DNA of 64,000 nt, taken from assembly GCF_048320135.1 (NCBI RefSeq), contig NZ_CP182947.1:4340001-4404000 (forward strand). The letters are read 5' to 3'. The notes under the pieces were generated by a model, which did no database searches, was not told where the DNA came from, and saw only the letters and a list, made by a program, of their open reading frames with translations. The translations under genes and the position numbers were made by a program. Shown here one piece after another: positions 26,661-34,377 of the stretch (the first letter of the stretch is position 1; each line of letters starts with the position of its first letter). Origin of the DNA: Ideonella_A sakaiensis_A (GTDB lineage: Bacteria; Pseudomonadota; Gammaproteobacteria; Burkholderiales; Burkholderiaceae_C).

Positions 26661-28280
26661 GTGCAACAGCGCATCGATGCGGCACGATCACGGCCTGTGA
26701 TCGCCCCACAGCAACTCGACTCCCTCGATCCGCAGCAGCTGCGCCAGGCGCTGCTGGCGATGATGTCCGAAGCGGCGGCCAAGGACGAACTGCTCGAGCG
26801 GCGCCAGCGCGAGGTGGCGTTCAAGCAGGCGCAGATCGACAAGCTTACGCACGAGCTTGCGGCGCTGAAGCGGTTGAAGTTCGCCGCGAGCAGTGAGAAG
26901 TTCTGTGCCGGTCTGAACGCGGAGCAGAAGAGCCTCCTGGAAGAGACGCTGGACACCGACATTGCCGAGGCCTGCAAGGAGATCGATCGGGCCAGCGACG
27001 ACGGCAAAGGCAAGGACAAGAAGGACAAGCGGCAGCCCAAGCGGGAAGCGCTGCCTGCGCACCTGCCGCGCCGCGAACTGCGCCACGAGCCCGACAGCAC
27101 GGTGTGCGGCTGCGGCTGCCAGATGAAGCGCATCGGCGAGGATGTCAGTGAGAAGCTGGACTACGCGCCGGGCGTCTTTACCGTCGAACGCCATGTGCGC
27201 GGCAAGTGGGCCTGCGCGAGTTGCCAGAAGCTGGTGCAGGCTCCGGTGGCGCCGCACATCATCGACAAGGGCATCCCCACCGCCGGGCTGCTGGCCCAGG
27301 TGCTGGTGGCGAAGTTTCTGGATCACCTGCCCTTGTACCGGCAGGAGCACATCTTCGAGCGCGCGGGCATGGCGATCGCGCGCTCGACGCTGGCGCAGTG
27401 GGTCGGTGAATGCGGCGCGCAGTTGCAACCGCTGGTGGACGCGCTGTCGGCCGAGCTGCTGCGCCACGATGTGCTGCACGCCGACGAAACGCCGGTGGCG
27501 ATGCTCAAGCCGGGCAACAAGAAGACCCACAAGGCCTACATCTGGACCTACTGCACGACCCGCTTAAACGCGACGAAGGCGGTGGTCTTCAACTTCGCCG
27601 AAACGCGCAGCGGCGAGAACGTGCGCGACTTCCTGGGGCTGGAGGGAGACAAGCCATGGAAGGGCACGCTCGTCACCGACGGCTTCTCGGGCTACCGGGC
27701 CACCTTCGAGCGCGGCGTCACCGAAGCCGGATGCGTCGCTCACGCGCGACGTAAATTCCATGAGCTGTGGGCCAACCACAAGAGCAAGGTGGGCGAGCAG
27801 GCACTGAGGTACTTCCAGTTGCTGTTCCGGATCGAAGACGACATTGCCGAGTGCACGGCCGAGGAGCGACGACGAATCCGGCAGCGCAAATCACGCCGCG
27901 TTGCCGCGGCGCTGCACCGATGGTTGATCCGGCAGCGCCTGCAGGTTCCGGATGGATCGGCCACCGCCAAGGCCATCGACTACAGCCTCAAGCGCTGGGC
28001 GGCGCTGACGCGGTACATCGGCGACGGCGACCTGCCGATCTCGAACAACTGGGTCGAGAACCAGATTCGCCCGATTGCGCTTGGAAGAGCCAACTGGCTG
28101 TTTGCCGGCAGCCTGCGCGCCGGCAAGCGCGGCGCGGCGGTCATGAGTCTGGTGCACTCGGCCAGGATCAACGGGCACGATCCGCGTGCCTACCTGCAGG
28201 ACGTGCTCGAGCGGCTGCCGACGCAGCCCGCCAGTCGAATCGAGGAATTGTTGCCGCACTGCTGGCAGCCTGCAGACTGA
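26661..28280 (+). CDS. tnpC: IS66 family transposase TnpC
   Basis: DDE transposase of 539 residues. Order: an N-terminal leucine-rich coiled coil with KRLKFAASSEKF, a zinc-finger-like segment (CGCGCQMKRIGEDVSEKLDY; CASCQK), then the catalytic domain. The acidic residues are visible in HADETPVAML, TDGFSGYRATF and NNWVENQIRPIALGR. The start is GTG at 26661, 27 bp after tnpB. Full length and apparently functional. Confidence 0.93.
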   Translation: MQQRIDAARSRPVIAPQQLDSLDPQQLRQALLAMMSEAAAKDELLERRQREVAFKQAQIDKLTHELAALKRLKFAASSEKFCAGLNAEQKSLLEETLDTDIAEACKEIDRASDDGKGKDKKDKRQPKREALPAHLPRRELRHEPDSTVCGCGCQMKRIGEDVSEKLDYAPGVFTVERHVRGKWACASCQKLVQAPVAPHIIDKGIPTAGLLAQVLVAKFLDHLPLYRQEHIFERAGMAIARSTLAQWVGECGAQLQPLVDALSAELLRHDVLHADETPVAMLKPGNKKTHKAYIWTYCTTRLNATKAVVFNFAETRSGENVRDFLGLEGDKPWKGTLVTDGFSGYRATFERGVTEAGCVAHARRKFHELWANHKSKVGEQALRYFQLLFRIEDDIAECTAEERRRIRQRKSRRVAAALHRWLIRQRLQVPDGSATAKAIDYSLKRWAALTRYIGDGDLPISNNWVENQIRPIALGRANWLFAGSLRAGKRGAAVMSLVHSARINGHDPRAYLQDVLERLPTQPASRIEELLPHCWQPAD

Positions 28281-28311
28281 AGTACCGCCGTTAGGCTGCT
28301 ACGCTTTGCGG

Positions 28312-28921
28312 ATGCCATCGCGCAAGACTGCTGCCCCCAAACGACGCAAGGCCAAATACGCCTATCAGCTCCTGGTCACGCTCGTCGAAAGCGAGCCGAC
28401 CGTGTGGCGCCAGATCTGCCAGATCGTCATTCCGGGCAACATGACCCTGGCGGACCTCGACCGGGTCATCCAGACTGCCATGGGCTGGACCAACAGTCAC
28501 CTGCACCAGTTCACCGTGGACGGTCGGGTATATGGCGAGCCCGACGACGAATTCGCCGCCGAGTTGCCAACCTTGCCTGACGGAGAGTTCACTCTCGACC
28601 AGGTGATCGGCACCACCGTCAAGAGCTTCATCTACGAATACGACTTCGGCGACAGCTGGGAACACGACGTGAAGGTGCAGATGGTCATGGTCGCGACCGA
28701 GGATCTGTACCTCGGACCGATGTGCCTCGCAGGAGCAAACGCCTGTCCGCCAGAAGACGTCGGAGGAATCCCCGGCTATGCGGAGTTGGGCCATTCGCGA
28801 CCCATCGCACGAAGAGCACGACGCCATGTGGCGCTGGTGGGGCGGGCCGTTCGATCCGACTGGCTTCGACGTCAACTCGGCCAATCGAGCGATCAGGATG
28901 TGGCTGATGACAGGCGACTGA
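28312..28921 (+). pseudogene. Plasmid pRiA4b ORF-3-like protein, frameshifted
   Basis: The N-terminal part, from ATG 28312 (MPSRKTAAPKRRK), reads as a pRiA4b ORF-3 family protein: YAYQLLVTLVESEPTVWRQI, DLDRVIQTAMGWTNSHLHQF and YEYDFGDSWEHDV. At about 28780-28795 the family continues in the next frame: RDPSHEEHDAMWRWWGGPFD and NSANRAIRMWLMTGD, ending at a TGA at 28919-28921. A single-base insertion or two-base loss near GYAEL explains it; a sequencing error is possible. It lies 32 bp after tnpC, and such genes are often found next to IS66 elements, so it may be a passenger. The function of the family is unknown. Confidence 0.75.
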
Positions 28922-28926
28922 CGCAA

Positions 28927-29850
28927 CTATGCGCTCACCGCCAAGTCGTCAAGATGACTTGCCCGGACGCATACGCACCGTCTTCGTGATCGTTCGAAGA
29001 TGATGTTGCGCGCTCTTTTCGCTTTGCCGAATTCGTTTGCGAAAGCAGCGGCGGCTTGTTCCGACTTCGCCGCAGCGGTCTTCACGGCATCGATCTGTCG
29101 CTGCAATTTCAACAGGCATCCACGCACCTGCCAGGTGAGGCTGACGCCGTCAGGCCAACGCTGCATCGCGGGCATCGTCGCGAGCGTCAAGACGAGGTCG
29201 TCGCCATCGAAGTCCATCAGCTGGACGAAGCTGCCGAATTCGTCACCTACTTGCCACCGATACGTGGTGATGTCCATCACCACACCGCGCAATTCACCAA
29301 CCGGCCCATGAAAGACATTGCGAAATCCGCGCAGCACGACCAAGTAGCAGGCGTCGCGGAACACAACGTCGAGGGTGCAGAGCATTGACAGTCGCGTCCA
29401 GAGGTCCTCGAGACGCCACCATGCTTCCATGGGTCCATGCGCTTCCAGTGTATCGAGAGTATTCGGCGGCGGCTCAGTCAGCGCGACAAGCCGCGCAGGA
29501 CGTCCCGTCGGATCGGATGTCGGCATGGTCGTGAGCGCTTGCAAAGCAAGGTGAAGCGCACCGTGCTCGAACCATTCCGTTGCGCCATCGAGCCGGTGGC
29601 CGGGATCTGCCGCATAGGGGGCAAGGATTTTGTGCATGGCCTGCTCGATCTGTTCTGCACGGCGCCTGCTTGGAAGCCATAAGATGCGACACCCAACGAT
29701 GTCGATCTGACCGGCTGCAAACTCGGGCAGTTTCACAACACGTTTGGCAGGACTGAACGCCCAGCCGAGCTTGAACCGTCGGCGATCGATTCTCTGGAAG
29801 AGGTAGACAGCGGCACGGGGACTCTCAACCTGTGTTCGATGAACTCGCAT
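28927..29850 (-). CDS. Uncharacterised protein with a GIY-YIG (T5orf172-like) N-terminal domain
   Basis: A 307-residue protein. The N-terminal about 100 residues resemble the T5orf172/Mug113 branch of GIY-YIG nucleases: VYLFQRIDRRRFKLGW (GIY-like strand and K-x-G), an Arg in AKRVVKLPEF, Glu/His in EQIEQAMHKIL, and the typical closing GATEWFE. The middle is unrecognised, and the C-terminus has a Lys/Ala/Glu-rich helix (LLKLQRQIDAVKTAAAKSEQ) and basic residues. It is convergent with the pRiA4b-like gene (5 bp apart) and follows a small gene by 9 bp in the same operon. Domain assignment is by eye; function unknown. Confidence 0.5.
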   Translation of the reverse strand: MRVHRTQVESPRAAVYLFQRIDRRRFKLGWAFSPAKRVVKLPEFAAGQIDIVGCRILWLPSRRRAEQIEQAMHKILAPYAADPGHRLDGATEWFEHGALHLALQALTTMPTSDPTGRPARLVALTEPPPNTLDTLEAHGPMEAWWRLEDLWTRLSMLCTLDVVFRDACYLVVLRGFRNVFHGPVGELRGVVMDITTYRWQVGDEFGSFVQLMDFDGDDLVLTLATMPAMQRWPDGVSLTWQVRGCLLKLQRQIDAVKTAAAKSEQAAAAFANEFGKAKRARNIIFERSRRRCVCVRASHLDDLAVSA

Positions 29851-29859
29851 CGGATTCTT

Positions 29860-30126
29860 TCAATGCAAAGGCTGAGGAACAGCTGACAGTTCGACGGCAA
29901 GAAGATAGTCCTGCGAACTGATGCGTCCGACTCCGTAAAGCCATGACAGCAAGGCGAGGCCGGGGTTTTCGAGCCCGTCTGCAGTGTCCATTCCGATAGG
30001 GAGTGTCGGTGTCCCGTTGTTCGGCTGCCTCACCGACACAAGAGAGCTTTCCATGACCGTGTCAAACGGGGAGGGTCTGCGGAAGACGACCCATACCTGG
30101 ATACAAATCCCCTTAGGCCTTTGCAT
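29860..30126 (-). CDS. Small hypothetical protein upstream of the GIY-YIG-like gene
   Basis: An 88-residue unrecognised protein. The ATG at 30126 (MQRPKGICIQVWVVFRRP) has a good GGAGG Shine-Dalgarno 5 nt upstream, which is why I prefer it over a TTG at 30144. Its stop is 9 bp before the next gene, so the two form one minus-strand unit, divergent from the XRE regulator. The C-terminal part (LALLSWLYGVGRISSQDYLLAV) looks helical. Confidence 0.5.
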   Translation of the reverse strand: MQRPKGICIQVWVVFRRPSPFDTVMESSLVSVRQPNNGTPTLPIGMDTADGLENPGLALLSWLYGVGRISSQDYLLAVELSAVPQPLH

Positions 30127-30196
30127 TGACGCCTCCGACAGCAAATTTTTGGATCGCGTGCGAACCCGTGGGAACGGAATAGGGCGTTGACTGCAT
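30113..30196 (-). CDS. Possible 27-residue leader ORF of the two-gene unit
   Basis: ATG at 30196 has AGGAG 6 nt upstream and opens a 27-codon frame (MQSTPYSVPTGSHAIQKF...) whose stop overlaps the start of the 88-residue gene by 14 nt. It could be a leader peptide giving translational coupling, or simply chance. Support is limited to the Shine-Dalgarno and the overlap. Confidence 0.3.
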   Translation of the reverse strand: MQSTPYSVPTGSHAIQKFAVGGVNAKA

Positions 30197-30220
30197 GCTA
30201 TGCTCCTGGTTAGTCAAATC

Positions 30221-30254
30221 ATCAAATGTGCATCTATCGCGACATTTGATATCA
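30221..30254. promoter_or_regulatory. Inverted-repeat operator candidate between divergent genes
   Basis: ATCAAATGT (30221-30229) and its exact complement ACATTTGAT (30242-30250) are separated by 12 bp. The second arm overlaps a perfect 10-bp palindrome TTGATATCAA (30245-30254). The region 30200-30330 is AT-rich against its surroundings and lies between the XRE gene and the minus-strand unit, so it is the natural site for XRE binding. Confidence 0.55.
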
Positions 30255-30326
30255 ATGATAGACGTTCTGTGGCAAGTTTTGTCCACGAATGGTGATCTAA
30301 GTCAACGTATGTAGTTTTTTTGACAC

Positions 30327-30545
30327 ATGATTCGTTTCAAGCTTGCCGAGCAGATCGAGCGCCTTCAGTTTCATCAGGCGCGCCGCATAACCCTGCAAGA
30401 GGTCACTGAAGCCACGGGCATTAACAGATCGACGCTGTCGAAAATCCTCAATCAGCGCGGATACAGCACCAGCACCGACATCCTGGATCGTCTATGCGGA
30501 TTTTTTGATTGCAAGATCGAGGACCTGGTGGAACGAGTGGAATAA
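30327..30545 (+). CDS. XRE-family (Cro/C1-type) helix-turn-helix regulator
   Basis: A 72-residue single-domain DNA-binding protein. The HTH is clear (RRITLQEVTEATGINRSTLSKILNQRGYSTSTD), followed by the usual closing helices (LDRLCGFFDCKIEDLVE). It lacks any ligand domain. No good Shine-Dalgarno precedes the ATG, so translation may be weak or leaderless. It is divergent from the GIY-YIG-like unit and probably represses one or both promoters. Confidence 0.85.
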   Translation: MIRFKLAEQIERLQFHQARRITLQEVTEATGINRSTLSKILNQRGYSTSTDILDRLCGFFDCKIEDLVERVE

Positions 30546-30702
30546 GGGTCGTCTTCTCGTCCTCAATCTCTCCTGCCGGTTCTGGCCGGTTGACCTCACC
30601 AGTAGCCGCCAACAGCATGTGCGTGCCCTGTCTCAACCGATCTCAGTTCTTGGCCGCACCCGCGGGGGTCAATTTGCGATGTCGCCTGAGAGCATTCGGT
30701 GT

Positions 30703-30800
30703 TCGTGACCGCCGTGTTCGATGGCGGTGCTGCGCAGGGGTCATAGCTTGCGGTTGGTTTGGGCGAATCGATCAGGCCATCGGTTTGCCCTCCTGATGGT
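30703..30800. mobile_element. Decayed IS21-family terminus
   Basis: This stretch closely matches the left end of the IS21-family element at 33462-33545: both read GTGACCGCCGTGT(T)CGATGGC, then GGTGCTGCGCAGGGG, then GATCGATCAGGYCATCGG. It is in the same orientation and has several indels. It is a scar of an earlier copy. The 157 bp before it, after the XRE gene, hold no recognisable gene. Confidence 0.7.
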
Positions 30801-31074
30801 GGGCAGAGTCTCCGGAATCACCGTACTCGCCAACCGTGACGTAGCCCAGCCTGCCGCCGTTCTGAAAGTTCGTTTTTCCGCTCTGCTCGAGCAGGAAGGC
30901 CACTTCTCTTCGCGCACGGCGTGGCGTGGGCTCCCGGTGGAAACGCCGAATCGGCGGCCGGCGGCTCGCCGTCGGGCTCCTTCAGGGAGAAGCGCATCGG
31001 CTCTCAGTCGGGCCGAAGCCAAAGGACTGCAGGTACTCGGCCATCAGCTGACGCGCTGTGGTCGGGTGCCGCTT

Positions 31075-31312
31075 CCGGGCGAGGAGCTTCGCATCCTGCA
31101 CGGCGCCGGCACCTTTCAGCGCTGGTTCGCTGGTTCGGACAGTTGGCCCAATCGACGTGCTCGTCCTCGATGACTGGGAAACTGGACCGCTCGACGCCGC
31201 CAGCCGCGGCAGCTTGCTGGAGGTCATTGACGACCGGTCGGCCACTTCGCGACCGATCATCACGCACAAGTTGCCGATCGATCAACCCGCGAAAATCGGC
31301 GCGGGCACGTGA
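31075..31312 (+). pseudogene. istB: istB remnant (IS21 helper ATPase fragment)
   Basis: The plus strand carries GEELRILHGAGTFQRW in one frame, then VLVLDDWETGPLDAASRGS and LLEVIDDRS...PIITHKLPID in another. These match the central part of the IstB at 33527-34345 (AEELRILHGAGTFRRW; VLVLDDWGTGPLDAATRGD). Walker A, N- and C-termini are missing and at least one frameshift is present. The orientation is opposite to that implied by the IS terminus at 30703, so more than one event is recorded here. Confidence 0.8.
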
Positions 31313-31771
31313 GCGCGCACGCTCGACGGCAACAGCCTGGACTGGCGCTTCAGCTTGGTTTCGGTAGAAGAACGGGCTGCTGGATGCCGCGCCTTCAGCG
31401 TCGTGGGAAGCGGAAACATCTTGGGGTGCTGATCCTTGACGGATTCCAGACGCAGGCACCGAAATCTTCTGTTGACATGTCGTCGAGCAAATGTACCGTT
31501 GTGATCAATGCGTGGCATCGACCAGGGTGCCGGCGGTTTCGCTGAAAGCGCGACCACGGAGGCGATTGCCGGCAGCTCGAAATAGGGTGAAAGCCAGCGG
31601 TACATTGATGGCATGGGTCAACTGGCCTATGTGCGCAGCTAGTGAAGCGGCACTATTGGATAGTCAATTGATTTCCTTGGCTGGTACCAGTCGTACGGAT
31701 TCAGAGACTGGGCCTTCCAGGAAACGATCGCATGTCGTCAACCAGCCGGGTCCAAAACTCGGAGCCAGCCG

Positions 31772-31786
31772 ATTGGATCGTCCAAT
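31772..31786. promoter_or_regulatory. Orphan palindromic operator-like site
   Basis: ATTGGATCGTCCAAT is an inverted repeat (ATTGGA/TCCAAT, 3-nt centre). The same pattern occurs at 31999-32017, and a degenerate one (ATTGGATAGTCAATT) at 31655-31669. No intact gene lies next to it. Confidence 0.4.
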
Positions 31787-31863
31787 TATTGAACTAATGA
31801 AGCTGTCCAGCGTATTGGCAGTCCCTCAGCGTGCCAGCCCAGCAGCGCACGAGAGGCCTGGAA

Positions 31864-31928
31864 ACTTGTACATAACGGTCCAACGGACTTGTACATTAAC
31901 GTGTCAACGAAATGTTGCATTAACGTGG
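31864..31928. repeat. Three tandem imperfect 23-bp repeats
   Basis: Units ACTTGTACATAACG (31864), ACTTGTACATTAACG (31887) and AAATGTTGCATTAACG (31910) are spaced by 23 bp. Spaced repeats of this kind are found at the ends of IS21-family elements as transposase sites; here no element is attached. Confidence 0.5.
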
Positions 31929-31998
31929 GGATGGAGGAAGAAAATTCTCTGCCCCGGTTGTCCGGATGAGCGCCAATAACAGCGGCAGTTCGGCCTCG

Positions 31999-32017
31999 AA
32001 ATTGGATGATCCAATTT
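31999..32017. promoter_or_regulatory. Perfect palindrome AAATTGGATGATCCAATTT
   Basis: A 19-bp perfect inverted repeat (9+1+9) at the broken 3' end of the dioxygenase remnant. It looks like an operator for a GntR- or IclR-type regulator. The gene it once controlled is not evident. Confidence 0.45.
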
Positions 32018-32029
32018 TTGCGTGCGGCC

Positions 32030-32590
32030 CGTTGCAGTCGAAGCCGTCGTCACCCTTGTGCTGGATGAATTCGAAGAACACCGGGCCGAGCAGCGTCTGC
32101 TGAAGATCTGCGCCAGCAGCCGCGGGTTGCCGTCTTCCATGGTGCCGTCGAGCAGGATGCCACGCGTCTTCGGTTTGTCCACCGGCTGGCCGTGTCCGGG
32201 CAGCCGCTTCTCGAGCATCTCGTAGTAGACGTTGTTTGGTGCGCTCATCAGCGGCACGTCGGCCATTGCCAGGCTGTCGATCGACGAATGCAGATCATGG
32301 GTGAGCAGTGCGATGTGCTGGATGCCCTCGTCGTTGAACTGCATCAGGAATTCTTCGATCTGGCCGCTGCCGCCGCCTGCCTACTCGTTGAGCGGGATGC
32401 GGATCTTGCCGTCGGGTGCGGTCATCGCCTTGCTCGTGAGACCGGTGTATCGCCCTTGATGTCGAAATAACGAATCGCGCGGAAGTTGAATAGCTTCTCG
32501 TAAATCGGCTCAATCGGCCATGCGGCCACGGTAGCCGTTTTGCGTCAGGTGGTCGACGATCTTCAGGCCGTGTCCCAACGGCAGCCTGCT
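32030..32590 (-). pseudogene. hppD: 4-hydroxyphenylpyruvate dioxygenase remnant
   Basis: Reading the minus strand through three frames gives a recognisable C-terminal half of HPPD: GLKIVDHLTQN, YEKLFNFRAIRYFDIKG, GLTSKAMTAPDGKIRIPLNE, GQIEEFLMQFNDEGIQHIAL, VYYEMLEKRLPGHGQP, then LLGPVFFEFIQHKGDDGF. An in-frame stop and several frameshifts are present and both ends are lost. The match stops near 32030. This was once a tyrosine-degradation enzyme; it is now dead. Confidence 0.85.
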
Positions 32591-32781
32591 GGCGATACGA
32601 CGGAGCCCGCTGTGTACGAGCTGCAGGGGGTTGAACCATGAGTAAATGGCCCAACCGCGGGGGTCCTCCGGCGGCCCCTGCGCACGGCTGGACAAAGGGA
32701 AAGGAGAACTGCAATACCAACCGGTTAGGCCATGCGGGCCTGACTCACACCCCAACAGGCCTCCTCGAAACCCGGTGTGGT

Positions 32782-32859
32782 TCAGACGATCGGCTCGGCA
32801 GAGGCTGCGGCAGAAGCGAAGAGGATTCCAAGGGCGATCGCGAGGGGTCGTAGTGTCAT
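32782..32859 (-). pseudogene. Signal-peptide stub of a lost exported protein
   Basis: A 25-codon frame reads MTLRPLAIALGILFASAAAS then AEPIV and a stop. This is a complete signal peptide with an ASA cleavage site and almost no mature protein. It follows the BKACE fragment in the same direction, so the original operon probably encoded a periplasmic binding protein here, truncated at about 32780. Confidence 0.5.
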
Positions 32860-32917
32860 GTGGTTGCTCCGTTGATGTAGTTGTTTGAAGGTGGCTGTTG
32901 GGCCGGCCAGCGGCTGC

Positions 32918-33355
32918 TCACAATCGAAGCAGCTCTCTTGCTTGCTTCGGTGTCGCTGGGGGACGGCCTGCCTGCTCGCACAGATGAACGACCTCGCGCA
33001 CCAGCGCGGCGTTCGACGGCGCGAGGGTGTCGCGGTCGAGGCGAACGTTGTCTTCCATGCCGGTGCGGCAGTGGCCACCCAACTCGAGTGACCAGCGCGC
33101 CAGCGTCATCTGCTCGCGGCCGATGCCCGCACCGGTCCAGGTGGCACCAGGCGACACCCGTTCCAGCGTGCGCACGTAGAACTCGAAAACTTCCCGGTCG
33201 ACCGGCATCGCATTGCGGATTCCCATCACGAACTGCACGTGCAGTGGGCCTGCGATCAGGCCCTCGCGCGCCATCCGTGCGGCCTGGAAAATCATCGACA
33301 GATCGAAGGCCTCGACTTCCGGTTTGATGCCGTGTTCGCGCATTTCGCCAGCCAG
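32918..33355 (-). pseudogene. BKACE / DUF849 (beta-keto acid cleavage enzyme) C-terminal fragment
   Basis: About 145 residues match the C-terminal half of the 3-keto-5-aminohexanoate-cleavage family: GIKPEVEAFDLSMIFQA, GPLHVQFVMGIRNAMP, GATWTGAGIGREQ, LELGGHCRTGMEDNVRL and LAPSNAALV. It includes the Glu in KPEVEAF. The frame is interrupted at 33356 by the end of an IS21-family element. The sequence beyond the other end of the element (38812 onward) does not obviously continue the N-terminal half, so the gene is truncated as well as interrupted. Confidence 0.8.
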
Positions 33356-33526
33356 TGCGTATTTAGGCCAACGTGACCGCCCATTTCGGTCCATCGTGAC
33401 CGAGTCGCCGAGGGCTGAATTCGGCGTCGTTTCGGTAACGTGACCACGCATTTCGGTGATCGTGACCGCCGTGTCGATGGCGGTGCTGCGCAGGGGGCTC
33501 AGTTTAGGTTCGGTTGGTCGGATCGA

Positions 33527-34345
33527 TCAGGTCATCGGCTGATCCTCCTGAACTATTTTTGATGGTCTGGCGGCAGATCGGGCGGTCTTGCCGGTGCGAC
33601 GAGATTCACCCTCGAGGTTGAAGCGCCGGCAGCTTTGCATCAACCGGTCGAGGATCGCGTCGGCGATGGTGGGGTCGCCCAGCCAGGCATGCCAGTGCTC
33701 GATCGGCAACTGGTGCGTGATGATCGTCGCGCGGTGGCCCACCCGGTCGTCGATGACTTCCAGCAAGTCGCCGCGGGTGGCAGCGTCGAGCGGTCCCGTT
33801 CCCCAGTCATCGAGGACGAGCACGTCGACCTTGGCCAACTGTTCGAGCCAGCGCCGGAAGGTGCCGGCGCCGTGCAGGATGCGAAGCTCCTCGGCCAGAC
33901 GCGGCACCCGCAGATACAGCGCCGAGTGCCCCTGGCGACAAGCGTACTGGGCCAGCGCGCAGGCCAGCCATGTTTTACCCAGCCCGGTGGCGCCGGCGAA
34001 GGTCAGCGTCTCGCCGCGTTCGATCCAGGTCGACAACGCGACGCCCATCAGGGCGGATCTGTCGATGCCGCGAACGCCCTCGAAGCTGGCGTCCTCCAGC
34101 GTGGCGGTGGGGTACTTCAGCTGGGCGCGCTGCAGCAGCCGGGCTCGCTTGCGGTCGCCTCGGGCGTAGACCTCGCGCTCGACCAGCAGGGCCAGCCGCT
34201 CGTCGAATGACAGGCTCAGGCAGTCGGCCTGTTCGTGCTGCTGCTGCAAGGCGTCGGCAAAGCCCTGCAGCTTGAGCGCGCGCAGTTGGGCCAGGGTGGC
34301 GTTGTTGAGCATGGCGTGGGGGTGCAGTTGATTCGATGGGTTCAT
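33527..34345 (-). CDS. istB: IstB helper ATPase of the outer IS21 element
   Basis: AAA+ ATPase that stimulates IstA strand transfer and target choice. 272 residues from ATG 34345 (MNPSNQLHPHAMLNNATL) or a shorter form from the ATG at 34312. Walker A is GATGLGKT and Walker B VLVLDDWG. The typical N-terminal LRALKLQGFADALQQQ is present. Intact, but its partner istA is disrupted. The longer open frame upstream is the reverse of istA coding. Confidence 0.9.
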   Translation of the reverse strand: MNPSNQLHPHAMLNNATLAQLRALKLQGFADALQQQHEQADCLSLSFDERLALLVEREVYARGDRKRARLLQRAQLKYPTATLEDASFEGVRGIDRSALMGVALSTWIERGETLTFAGATGLGKTWLACALAQYACRQGHSALYLRVPRLAEELRILHGAGTFRRWLEQLAKVDVLVLDDWGTGPLDAATRGDLLEVIDDRVGHRATIITHQLPIEHWHAWLGDPTIADAILDRLMQSCRRFNLEGESRRTGKTARSAARPSKIVQEDQPMT

Positions 34346-34377
34346 TGGTTGGATCGCTCGGGCGGTGTCGTGCGTTC

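Larger units (their letters stand above)
25951..28280 (+). mobile_element. IS66-family element, coding block tnpA-tnpB-tnpC
   Basis: Three consecutive plus-strand genes with the organisation specific to IS66: TnpA, TnpB overlapping it by 4 nt, and a DDE transposase TnpC. All three frames are intact, so the element may be active. I could not identify the terminal inverted repeats or the usual 8-bp target duplication, so the interval covers only the coding block. It has inserted just downstream of the tRNA operon. Confidence 0.85.
31313..31998. other. Non-coding, rearranged stretch
   Basis: About 690 bp with no gene I can support; the open frames are short and unlike known proteins. It is lower in GC than the flanks. 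It contains GntR/IclR-like palindromic sites at 31655-31669 (partial) and 31772-31786, and a three-fold repeat at 31864-31928. Confidence 0.5.

Noticed and set aside
28312..30545. Accessory genes considered as a prophage remnant
   Set aside because: No structural, integrase or lysis genes are visible; a small XRE regulator alone is not enough.
31282..31614. 110-codon minus-strand frame
   Set aside because: No recognisable motif and no ribosome binding site, within a scrambled region.
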